Positions 1 to 5,603 of a DNA stretch of 5,603 nucleotides are shown here, piece after piece (position 1 is the stretch's first letter; each line of letters opens with the position of its first letter). The DNA is from CAYZTD01 sp964473335 (lineage in GTDB: Archaea > Thermoplasmatota > E2 > DHVEG-1), in assembly GCA_964473335.1 (NCBI GenBank), contig CAYYOO010000089.1, positions 1 to 5,603 on the forward strand. Reading direction: 5' to 3'. Below the pieces are notes generated by a model. The model worked only from the letters and a program-made list of their open reading frames with translations. It searched no databases and was not told the origin of the DNA. Both the position numbers and the translations under genes were made by a program.

Positions 1-714
1 AATCCTTTTATTATCGGTGTTGCTGGTTATGGTAATGTCTCAAACGGTGCTCAAGAAATTATAGATCTTTTTCCAACAGTTGAAATTAGACCTGGGCAAA
101 TAAAATCACTATTTGAAGAACCTCATGAAAATTGTATATATAAGGTTGTTTTTAGAGAAGAAGATATGGTCAGACCAAAGCAAAATAAAACTTTTGATTT
201 AAATGATTACTATCAAAATCCAGAAAAATATGAATCAGTATTTGAAGGATATTTGCCTTATTTGAGTATTCTAATGAATTGTATTTACTGGGATGAAAGA
301 TATCCGCGACTTGTAACAAAAGAATATCTAAGAAAAAACTATAAAAAAGACATGAAATTAAAGATAATTGGAGATATCAGTGTAGATATTGAAGGAGCAA
401 TTGAAGCAACCTTAAAAACAACTTCTCCAGATATGCCGGTTTTTGTTTATAATCCTTTAAATGAAGATGTAGAAATTGGATATACTAGTGAAGGTATAGT
501 AATTATGTCGGTTGATAATCTACCTTGTGAACTTCCTAGAGATTCATCTAAAGCTTTTAGTGATTCACTGATTCAATATATTCCATCAATTGCAAAAACT
601 GATTACAAAAAAAGCTTCAATAAACTTAATTTGCAATCTGAAATAAAAAAAGCAGTAATATTATATAACGGAAAATTGACAAAAGACTATCATTATATCA
701 ATAAATTTTTATAG
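1..714 (+). CDS. Lysine-ketoglutarate reductase (saccharopine-forming), 5'-truncated
   Basis: This enzyme reductively condenses L-lysine with 2-oxoglutarate to saccharopine using NADPH, the first step of the saccharopine route of lysine degradation, in the cytosol. The frame is open from base 1, so only the last 237 residues are visible, roughly the C-terminal half of a family usually 400-450 residues long. Visible residues 6-17 carry the dinucleotide-fold motif GVAGYGNVSNGA, matching the GTGNVSKGA of the LKR half of human AASS. Other family blocks follow: DYYQNPEKY (69-77), IYWDERYPRL (95-104), GDISVDIEGAIE (124-135), VDNLPCELPRD (171-181) and a C-terminal NGKL..DYHYI (225-233). The ATG at 166 is internal and not the start, because family-conserved sequence lies upstream of it. 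The SDH gene follows after 43 nt, so the two are probably co-transcribed. The family assignment comes from remembered alignment with AASS and is strong; NADPH use is inferred from the family. Confidence 0.92.
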   Translation, partial: NPFIIGVAGYGNVSNGAQEIIDLFPTVEIRPGQIKSLFEEPHENCIYKVVFREEDMVRPKQNKTFDLNDYYQNPEKYESVFEGYLPYLSILMNCIYWDERYPRLVTKEYLRKNYKKDMKLKIIGDISVDIEGAIEATLKTTSPDMPVFVYNPLNEDVEIGYTSEGIVIMSVDNLPCELPRDSSKAFSDSLIQYIPSIAKTDYKKSFNKLNLQSEIKKAVILYNGKLTKDYHYINKFL

Positions 715-716
715 AG

Positions 717-723
717 TTTTTTT
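717..723 (+). other. T7 run in the LKR-SDH gap
   Basis: Seven T lie two bases after the LKR stop codon (TAG, 712-714), in a gap of only 43 nt. No hairpin precedes the run. In an archaeon a T-run alone can cause some termination, so it could reduce read-through into the SDH gene; in a bacterium it would probably do nothing. A TTTTTATA string (706-713) overlapping the LKR stop is a possible but weak TATA element for SDH. I favour co-transcription. Confidence 0.25.
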
Positions 724-742
724 CTACAGAGCAGCAATAATA

Positions 743-748
743 GGGGAG
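743..748 (+). promoter_or_regulatory. Ribosome binding site of SDH gene
   Basis: GGGGAG lies 9 nt before the ATG at 758 and complements the CCUCC core of the 16S rRNA 3' end. It fixes the SDH start, which is also the start that places the Rossmann fold directly at the N-terminus. Confidence 0.75.
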
Positions 749-757
749 TAATTAATC

Positions 758-2080
758 ATGAATAAAGTGTTGGTTTTGGGGGCAGGAATGGTTTCAAGGC
801 CACTTGTAAAATATTTACTTGAAAAAGATTTTTTTGTTACAATGGCTAGTAGAACTCTAGAAAAAGCAGAGAAAATAATTAATGGTCATAAAAATGGAAA
901 AGCTTTATTATTGAATGTAAAAGACGAAAAATCTTTAGAAGAACTAGTTAAAAATAATGATATTTCAGTTAGTTTACTACCTTATGTATATCATCCAAAA
1001 GTTGCAAAACTTTGCATCAAGCATAAAAAACATCTGGTTACAACCTCTTATGTTTCAAAAGATATGAAAGACCTTGATATAGAATCCAAAAAAGCAGGTA
1101 TAATCCTACTAAATGAATGCGGATTAGATCCTGGAATAGATCATATGAGTGCTATGAGAATAATTCATGAGGTAGAAGAAAAAGGCGGGAAAATAATTTC
1201 TTTTAAATCATCCACAGGTGCGCTTCCATCACATGAGGTAAATAACAATCCATTTGGATACAAATTTTCTTGGGCGCCAAGAGGAGTATTACTTGCATCA
1301 AAAAATCCATCTAAATGGTTAGAAGATGGGAAAATAAGAAAATATCCTGGAGAACAACTTTTTGAAAACTACTATATTCAAGATATACCAAGTATTGGAA
1401 GTTTTGAAAACTATCCAAATAGAAATTCAGTTCCATACAAAGAAATCTATGGGCTCAAAGATGCAAAAACAGTTTATAGAGGAACCTTGAGGATGACTGG
1501 ATGGTGTGAAACAATGAGAAATATTGTTTCACTTGGCCTTTTAGATGAAGAACCTTTAGAGGATGTTAAAGGAAGAACATATGGTGATCTAATTTCCTAT
1601 TTAATTGGTGCAAAATCTGATTGTGATTTAGAAAAAGAAACTGCTGAATTTCTTGATTTAAAAACTTATTCGACAGTAATTAAACGACTTAAATGGCTTG
1701 GATTATTTAGTGATAAAAAATTACCAGAAAATAAAGACAATCCGCTTGATTATATGAATGTCTTAACTCTTGAAAAAATGAAACTAGGTGAAAACGAACG
1801 TGACATGATTGTAATGCATCATGAATTTGTAGCTGAATATAATTCTAAAAAAGAACGTATCACATCAACTCTTGTTGAATATGGATTAAAAAAAGGGGAT
1901 TCTGCTGTTGCAAGAACTGTTGCACTTCCTGCTGCTATAGCCGTTAAAATGATTCTTGAAGGAGAAATAGAATTAACTGGCGTGTATATTCCTGTAGTTC
2001 CTGAAATATATAATCCAATTCTTGATTCTCTTTCAGATATGGGAATTTCTTTTAAGGAAGATAAAAAAGAATTGTTATAA
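758..2080 (+). CDS. Saccharopine dehydrogenase (L-glutamate-forming)
   Basis: This cytosolic oxidoreductase splits saccharopine oxidatively into alpha-aminoadipate semialdehyde and glutamate; fungal relatives (Lys9) run the reverse reaction in lysine synthesis. The 440-residue length is normal for the family. The N-terminus begins with a Rossmann motif, GAGMVSRP (8-15). Next come SLLPYVYHP (72-80), VTTSYVS (94-100), GLDPGIDHM (122-130), the substrate-domain block PSHEVNNNPFGYKFSW (157-172), YPNRNS (219-224), RGTLRMTGWC (241-250), WLGLFSDKKL (313-322) and ERDMIVMHHEF (347-357). These recur in the SDH half of AASS and in fungal saccharopine reductase; WLGLFSDKK and SRTLEKAEKI (31-40) look closer to the fungal form. 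Ser31-Arg32 after the second strand suggests NADP(H) rather than NAD(H), an inference only. A homospermidine synthase or carboxynorspermidine dehydrogenase is less likely given these blocks. The upstream neighbour is its pathway partner LKR; the gap of 43 nt suggests one transcript. Confidence 0.95.
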   Translation: MNKVLVLGAGMVSRPLVKYLLEKDFFVTMASRTLEKAEKIINGHKNGKALLLNVKDEKSLEELVKNNDISVSLLPYVYHPKVAKLCIKHKKHLVTTSYVSKDMKDLDIESKKAGIILLNECGLDPGIDHMSAMRIIHEVEEKGGKIISFKSSTGALPSHEVNNNPFGYKFSWAPRGVLLASKNPSKWLEDGKIRKYPGEQLFENYYIQDIPSIGSFENYPNRNSVPYKEIYGLKDAKTVYRGTLRMTGWCETMRNIVSLGLLDEEPLEDVKGRTYGDLISYLIGAKSDCDLEKETAEFLDLKTYSTVIKRLKWLGLFSDKKLPENKDNPLDYMNVLTLEKMKLGENERDMIVMHHEFVAEYNSKKERITSTLVEYGLKKGDSAVARTVALPAAIAVKMILEGEIELTGVYIPVVPEIYNPILDSLSDMGISFKEDKKELL

Positions 2081-2100
2081 AAACCTGTAATCATAATTTT

Positions 2101-2118
2101 GTTTGGTTTTTCCCAAAC
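2101..2118 (+). terminator. Small hairpin after SDH gene, possible terminator
   Basis: GTTTGG (2101-2106) and CCAAAC (2113-2118) form a 6-bp stem around a 6-nt T-rich loop, 20 nt after the SDH stop codon, followed by GTTTT. The stem is short and the T-tract brief, so this is a weak intrinsic terminator at best; the T-rich loop could serve as an archaeal-type termination signal. Confidence 0.35.
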
Positions 2119-2130
2119 GTTTTCCAACCC

Positions 2131-2138
2131 TATATAAA
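2131..2138 (+). promoter_or_regulatory. TATA-box-like promoter of the propeller gene
   Basis: TATATAAA lies about 51 nt before the ATG at 2185. If it works as an archaeal TATA box, transcription would begin near 2160 and leave a leader of about 25 nt that includes the ribosome binding site. No convincing purine-rich BRE lies upstream (CCAACC). A bacterial reading (TAGAAT at 2142 as -10, TTTCCA at 2121 as -35) has a short 15-nt spacer and is less persuasive. Confidence 0.45.
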
Positions 2139-2170
2139 GAATAGAATACATATTTTTGTTAAAAGACAAA

Positions 2171-2179
2171 AGGGTTGAT
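2171..2179 (+). promoter_or_regulatory. Imperfect ribosome binding site of propeller gene
   Basis: AGGGTTGAT ends 5 nt before the ATG at 2185. It resembles the archaeal-favoured AGG.GGTGAT pairing region, but with a mismatch or bulge, so it is weaker than the sites before SDH and LAT. It supports the ATG at 2185, which also begins a good signal/anchor sequence. Confidence 0.45.
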
Positions 2180-2184
2180 AAAAA

Positions 2185-4137
2185 ATGAATAAAAAAACAA
2201 AAAATGTTGTAATCTTAATATCTACAATAATAATAGTTTTTAGTTTTATATATAGTTTGAATGTTGCACCATCTGTTTTTGGTAGGGGAAATAGTAATAG
2301 AGTAGCAAATTTTTCATCATATGAAGAATTTATAGTTTTTTTAAGAGAAAATCACGTTACAAAAGAAGAATATAATGGCTATAATCATTGGCGTTCTTTA
2401 CCATTTGCCTTAGAATCTTCTCAAAGTGTTTCAGATGGTAAAATGGCGTCTGATTCACAAGAACTTAATGATGTTGATTATTCTGAGACAAATATACAGG
2501 TAGAAGGTGTTGATGAGCCAGATATTATCAAAACTGATGGAACCTATATTTATTTAGTTGCAAATTCAAAAATTTACATAATTAAGGTCTATCCTGAAGA
2601 GGATGCATCAGTTATGTCTGTAATTGAATTAGATGATATGTATGTGAATAGCCTTTTTTTAAATGATGATAAATTGATAGCATTCGGAGGACCTGGAAAT
2701 ATTTACATTTGTTATGAGTATGGATATTATAACCACAAATCTTCTATCAAGATAAATATATACGATATATCAGATAGGGCTAATCCAGAGTTAAATACAG
2801 ATGTTGAGATTGATGGATTTTATGTAGATTCAAGAATGATAGATGACACTCTTTATTTTGTTACTTATGAAAATTTGTATAATCTATATAGAAATGATGA
2901 TGGTAATGAAACAATATCAATACCTGAGATTGTAATCAATGATTGTGCTAAAAAAATTCCTGCACATGATATAAATTATATAGACTGCCCAGGTGAGCTT
3001 GATACCATTTCATATATCATTTCAATTAATCTAGAAGATAACAAAGTAAATCAGGAATCTTATATGTTCGGTAGTTCACAAGAGATGTATATGTCTCAAA
3101 ATAGTATTTATCTTGTTTATACAGATTATGAATATTTGGATTCAAATCCCTTCACAGGAGGATATAGAGAAAGAAAACAAAAAACAATTATCCATAAAAT
3201 ATCTGTTAAAGATGGGGAGATCAATTACATTGCAAAAGGCGAAGTTCCTGGGAGAATTTTAAATCAGTTTTCAATGGATGAAAATAAAGGTTATTTCAGG
3301 ATTGCAACAACTGTGGGAAATGTATGGGATGGAGAACAAAAATCATCAAACAATGTCTACATTCTTGATGAAGATCTTAAAAGAGTTTCAGAAATAGAGG
3401 ACATTGCACCAGGTGAGAGAATCTATTCTGCTAGATTCATGGGGGATAGAGCTTATCTAGTCACATTTAAAAAAGTTGATCCCTTTTTCACTTTAGACCT
3501 ATCTGATCCTAAAGATCCAAAAATATTAGGTAAACTAAAAATTCCAGGGTACTCAGATTATCTTCATCCATTTGATGAAAACCATGTCATTGGAATAGGT
3601 AAAGATACTGTTGAAGCGCTTTCTAATGAAAAAGAAAGGAGAAATCTTGATTTTGCATGGTACCAAGGTATAAAAATTGCTTTGTTTGATGTAAGTGATT
3701 TTGATAATCCAAAGGTTTTATCACAAGTTATAATTGGTGATAGAGGAACTAGCAGTCCTGCACTTCACAATCATAAAGCATTTTTATTTGATAAAGAAAA
3801 AGAACTTTTAGTAATCCCAATCAGTCTTTATGAGATAGATGAAGAGATAAAAAAACAAAACGATGGATATACTGGGAGCTCATATGGTGATTTCACATTC
3901 CAAGGTGCTTATGTATATAAGCTAAATTTAGATGGTTTTGATTTCTTAGGAAGGATCACACATATGGATGATGAAGATTTTTCAAAATCTAGTTACTATT
4001 ATGGATTTTCTGGATCAAAAAACGTGAAGCGTTCATTGTTTATTGAAGATATGCTTTATACAATATCGGACAGCATGGTAAAAATAAATGATCTAGGAGA
4101 AAATCTTTCAGAAGTTAACTCTTTAGATTTAGAATAA
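2185..4137 (+). CDS. Secreted or membrane-anchored beta-propeller protein (COG4880/Beta_propel type)
   Basis: I recognise the family, secreted proteins with a beta-propeller distantly related to WD40 repeats, but no biochemical function is known to me. The N-terminus has a basic stretch (MNKKTK) and a hydrophobic helix at residues 8-24, so the protein is exported and either anchored by this helix or cleaved; no lipobox cysteine is present. A low-complexity linker (about 70-100) leads to the family hallmark NIQVEGVDEPDIIKTDG (103-119). Blade-like repeats follow, of the form strand - D(L/V/I)SD..(N/D)P - strand: IYDISDRANPEL (192-203), LDLSDPKDPKILGKLKIPG (437-455, then YLHPFDENHVIGIG, 459-472) and LFDVSDFDNPKVL (500-512). 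HNHKAFLFD (528-536) and LLVIP (541-545) are also typical. Cysteines 254 and 268 flank a 13-residue loop and could form a disulfide. The chain is rich in D, E and Y, and 650 residues is an ordinary length. Its place between lysine-catabolic genes, with its own promoter, suggests chance neighbourhood rather than pathway membership. Confidence 0.85.
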   Translation: MNKKTKNVVILISTIIIVFSFIYSLNVAPSVFGRGNSNRVANFSSYEEFIVFLRENHVTKEEYNGYNHWRSLPFALESSQSVSDGKMASDSQELNDVDYSETNIQVEGVDEPDIIKTDGTYIYLVANSKIYIIKVYPEEDASVMSVIELDDMYVNSLFLNDDKLIAFGGPGNIYICYEYGYYNHKSSIKINIYDISDRANPELNTDVEIDGFYVDSRMIDDTLYFVTYENLYNLYRNDDGNETISIPEIVINDCAKKIPAHDINYIDCPGELDTISYIISINLEDNKVNQESYMFGSSQEMYMSQNSIYLVYTDYEYLDSNPFTGGYRERKQKTIIHKISVKDGEINYIAKGEVPGRILNQFSMDENKGYFRIATTVGNVWDGEQKSSNNVYILDEDLKRVSEIEDIAPGERIYSARFMGDRAYLVTFKKVDPFFTLDLSDPKDPKILGKLKIPGYSDYLHPFDENHVIGIGKDTVEALSNEKERRNLDFAWYQGIKIALFDVSDFDNPKVLSQVIIGDRGTSSPALHNHKAFLFDKEKELLVIPISLYEIDEEIKKQNDGYTGSSYGDFTFQGAYVYKLNLDGFDFLGRITHMDDEDFSKSSYYYGFSGSKNVKRSLFIEDMLYTISDSMVKINDLGENLSEVNSLDLE

Positions 4138-4147
4138 GAATAATTCT

Positions 4148-4192
4148 GAGGGAAAAAGAATTTGCATCCCTTTTTTCTTTTCTTTTTCCCTC
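4148..4192 (+). terminator. 13-bp inverted repeat with T-rich tract after propeller gene
   Basis: GAGGGAAAAAGAA (4148-4160) and TTCTTTTTCCCTC (4180-4192) are perfect reverse complements with a 19-nt pyrimidine-rich loop containing T6 (4171-4176). It begins 11 nt after the propeller stop codon. There is no T-run after the right arm, so it is not a textbook bacterial intrinsic terminator; the T tracts (T6, T4, T5) inside the loop and right arm fit archaeal T-rich termination, and the hairpin could protect the 3' end of the message. Confidence 0.6.
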
Positions 4193-4228
4193 TAAAAATA
4201 ATTGAAAATTATTCATTTACCGATACTA

Positions 4229-4248
4229 TTTTATAAGCTACTTTTATA
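4229..4248 (+). promoter_or_regulatory. Tandem TATA-like elements, promoter of LAT gene
   Basis: The heptamer TTTTATA occurs twice, at 4229-4235 and 4242-4248, each preceded by CTA (the second with one extra C). The first copy lies about 53 nt before the LAT start, the same geometry as the TATA box of the propeller gene, and would give a leader of about 27 nt containing the ribosome binding site. The second copy would put the start of transcription on the ribosome binding site if read as an archaeal box, but could serve as a bacterial -10 element. CGATA (4221-4225) and TATCG (4253-4257) flank the pair symmetrically and might be half-sites of an operator; five bases each is too little to assert this. 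Confidence 0.45.
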
Positions 4249-4269
4249 CCGCTATCGACAACAAATTAT

Positions 4270-4275
4270 GGAGGG
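4270..4275 (+). promoter_or_regulatory. Ribosome binding site of LAT gene
   Basis: GGAGGG lies 9 nt before the ATG at 4285, a strong match to the anti-Shine-Dalgarno sequence. It fixes the start, which is also right for the family: the MTVSPKDVHEILGKYMLVDG N-terminus matches the DRVHEVLGRSMLVDG region of the mycobacterial enzyme. Confidence 0.8.
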
Positions 4276-4284
4276 TCTTTTATT

Positions 4285-5592
4285 ATGACTGTTTCACCAA
4301 AAGATGTACATGAAATACTTGGAAAATATATGCTTGTAGATGGTTTTGATTTGGTAGTTGATCTTAAAAAAAGTAAGGGTACTACTATTTATGACTCAAA
4401 GCATGATAGAAAATTTCTAGATGGTTTTTCTTTTTTTGCATCAGCACCATTGGGATGCAATCATCCAAAACTTACTGAACCAGATTTTTTAAAAAAATTA
4501 GGTGAAGTTTCAGTTAATAAACCTACAAATTCTGATTGTTATACAGTTGAAATGGCTGAGTTTGTTGAAACATTTGGAAAATTAGCGGTTCCTGATTATT
4601 TTAAACATTTGTTTTTTATAAGTGGGGGCTCTCTTGCTGTTGAAAATGGACTTAAAACTTCCTTTGATTGGAAGATTAGAAAAAATATTGCCTCTGGTAA
4701 AGTCGAAAAAGGATCTAAAGTTATTCATTTCAAAGATGCGTTTCATGGCAGAACAGGGTATACTATTCCCATGACAAACACATTTAATCCTAATAAAACA
4801 AAATATTTTCCAATTCTAGTATGGCCTCGGGTTACCAATCCTAAAATAACCTTTCCTTTAAACGAAGAAAACAAAAATAAAGTAATGGAACTCGAAAAAA
4901 AAGCAGTTGATGAAATAGAGGATGCATTTTCAGAAAATCCTGATGACATAGCATCTTTAATTATCGAACCTATCCAAGGTGAAGGTGGTGATAATCACTT
5001 TAGAAAAGAATTTTTCAAAGAACTAAGACGGCTTTGTGATGAACATGATGCTATGTTTATTCTTGATGAAGTTCAAAGTGGTATGGGCCTTACCGGAAAA
5101 ATGTGGGCACATGAGCATTTTGATGTAAAACCTGATATACTTGCGTTTGGTAAAAAAAGTCAGGTCTGCGGAATTATGGTTGGAAAAAAAGTTGAGGAGG
5201 TACATGACAATGTTTTTGGTGTATCGAGCAGAATAAACTCAACATGGGGTGGAAATCTTGTTGACATGGTTAGATGTCAAAAATATTTAGAAATTATAAA
5301 AGAAGATGATCTTCTTGATAATGCTAAAAAACAGGGTGAACAGTTATTGAAAGGTTTGATTGATTTAAGCGAAAAATATCCTAATAAAATAACAAATGCT
5401 CGTGGAAATGGATTGATGTGTGCTTTTGATTGTTTTTCTCCAGAAAAAAGAGATCAATTACAAAAAAAGATTTTTTCAAATGGTCTCATTGTTCTAGGTT
5501 GTGGAGCCCAGTCTATCAGATTTAGACCTCCTTTGATAATAAATTCTGATGAAATTAATGAAATGATATCTATTATTGATAAATCTCTTTAA
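4285..5592 (+). CDS. lat: L-lysine 6-transaminase (lysine epsilon-aminotransferase)
   Basis: This PLP-dependent class III aminotransferase moves the epsilon-amino group of lysine to 2-oxoglutarate, giving alpha-aminoadipate semialdehyde (which cyclises to piperideine-6-carboxylate) and glutamate. The 435 residues align along their length with my memory of the Mycobacterium tuberculosis enzyme Rv3290c, with a shift of 10 through the catalytic part. Visible blocks are NKPTNSDCYTVEMAEFVETF (78-97), SGGSLAVENGLK (113-124), DAFHGRTGYT (151-160), EPIQGEGGDNHFR (228-240), ILDEVQSGMGLTG (259-271), AFGKKSQVCG (287-296), NSTWGGN (318-324) and IRFRPP (411-416). Lys290 should be the PLP Schiff-base lysine, Asp261 pairs with the pyridine nitrogen, Glu233 is the likely substrate-switch residue, and Arg412 probably binds the 2-oxoglutarate carboxylate. 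No key residue is missing. QVCG after the lysine and the lysine-specific N-terminus argue against acetylornithine or GABA aminotransferase. It probably has its own promoter, and sits in the same locus as LKR and SDH, which make the same product. Confidence 0.95.
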   Translation: MTVSPKDVHEILGKYMLVDGFDLVVDLKKSKGTTIYDSKHDRKFLDGFSFFASAPLGCNHPKLTEPDFLKKLGEVSVNKPTNSDCYTVEMAEFVETFGKLAVPDYFKHLFFISGGSLAVENGLKTSFDWKIRKNIASGKVEKGSKVIHFKDAFHGRTGYTIPMTNTFNPNKTKYFPILVWPRVTNPKITFPLNEENKNKVMELEKKAVDEIEDAFSENPDDIASLIIEPIQGEGGDNHFRKEFFKELRRLCDEHDAMFILDEVQSGMGLTGKMWAHEHFDVKPDILAFGKKSQVCGIMVGKKVEEVHDNVFGVSSRINSTWGGNLVDMVRCQKYLEIIKEDDLLDNAKKQGEQLLKGLIDLSEKYPNKITNARGNGLMCAFDCFSPEKRDQLQKKIFSNGLIVLGCGAQSIRFRPPLIINSDEINEMISIIDKSL

Positions 5593-5600
5593 TTTTTTTT
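5593..5600 (+). terminator. T8 run directly after LAT stop
   Basis: Eight T follow the LAT TAA stop codon without a gap and the window ends three bases later. No stem-loop is visible before the run. It suits an archaeal oligo-T terminator, but the downstream context is missing. Confidence 0.4.
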
Positions 5601-5603
5601 ATT

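Noticed and set aside
166..714. A complete 182-residue protein starting at ATG 166.
   Set aside because: The frame is open back to base 1 and encodes the conserved GNVSNGA dinucleotide motif of LKR upstream of this ATG; it is an internal methionine and no ribosome binding site fits a start there.
2115..2122. Palindrome AAACGTTT as an operator.
   Set aside because: Eight bases of palindrome are expected often in AT-rich DNA; it overlaps the right arm of the hairpin and has no second copy nearby.
1819..2169. Minus-strand open frame antisense to the end of SDH.
   Set aside because: It lies opposite strongly conserved SDH codons, lacks recognisable motifs, and is best explained as a shadow of the real gene.
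2185..2290. Lipoprotein signal peptide in the propeller protein.
   Set aside because: There is no cysteine near the end of the hydrophobic segment (first Cys is residue 176), so a lipobox is absent.
4743..5205. Two short minus-strand open frames opposite LAT (4743-4949 and 5023-5205).
   Set aside because: Both are antisense to catalytic-core codons of LAT, show no domain and no convincing start signal.
4285..5592. Acetylornithine or GABA aminotransferase identity for the last gene.
   Set aside because: The class III fold is shared, but the N-terminal VHEILGKYMLVDG, the FGKKSQVCG around the PLP lysine and the NSTWGGN block match lysine 6-transaminase specifically.
1..5603. A defence system, mobile element, CRISPR array, riboswitch or novel RNA.
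   Set aside because: The window is almost fully coding for recognisable metabolic enzymes and one propeller protein; the gaps (43, 104 and 147 nt) hold only promoter- and terminator-like signals, with no long repeats, terminal inverted repeats or tRNA-like structure seen.

Overview
The window is an AT-rich (by eye about 30% GC), gene-dense stretch of prokaryotic DNA with four genes, all on the + strand. It is a lysine-catabolism locus with one unrelated secreted-protein gene inside it. The organism looks like a low-GC archaeon, although a low-GC bacterium is not excluded. Points for an archaeon are: TATA-like boxes (TATATAAA at 2131, TTTTATA at 4229) that sit about 51-53 nt before the start codons of the two genes with longer upstream gaps, which would leave 25-27 nt leaders carrying the Shine-Dalgarno site; T-rich stretches after the genes; and a beta-propeller protein of a family common in archaea. 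Arginine is mostly AGA, and ribosome binding sites of the GGGGAG/GGAGGG type are present, which fits either domain.

Layout. Positions 1-714 hold the C-terminal part of a lysine-ketoglutarate reductase (LKR; saccharopine dehydrogenase, NADP+, L-lysine-forming), cut by the window edge. After a 43-nt gap, 758-2080 encodes a complete saccharopine dehydrogenase/reductase (L-glutamate-forming, SDH). A 104-nt gap with a small hairpin and a TATA-like promoter leads to 2185-4137, a 650-residue membrane-anchored or secreted beta-propeller protein of unknown function. A 147-nt gap contains a 13-bp inverted repeat with T-rich tracts (probable transcription end) and a second TATA-type promoter. Then 4285-5592 encodes a complete L-lysine 6-transaminase (LAT), followed at once by a run of eight T at the window edge.

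How they work together. LKR joins lysine to 2-oxoglutarate to give saccharopine, and SDH splits saccharopine into alpha-aminoadipate semialdehyde (AASA) and glutamate. LAT reaches the same two products, AASA and glutamate, in one PLP-dependent step from lysine and 2-oxoglutarate. The locus therefore encodes two parallel routes from lysine to AASA, differing only in pyridine-nucleotide traffic. The LKR and SDH genes stand separately, in the order in which the domains are fused in the animal/plant enzyme AASS. The propeller protein has no visible biochemical link to this pathway. I see no RNA gene, CRISPR array, mobile element or defence system here.
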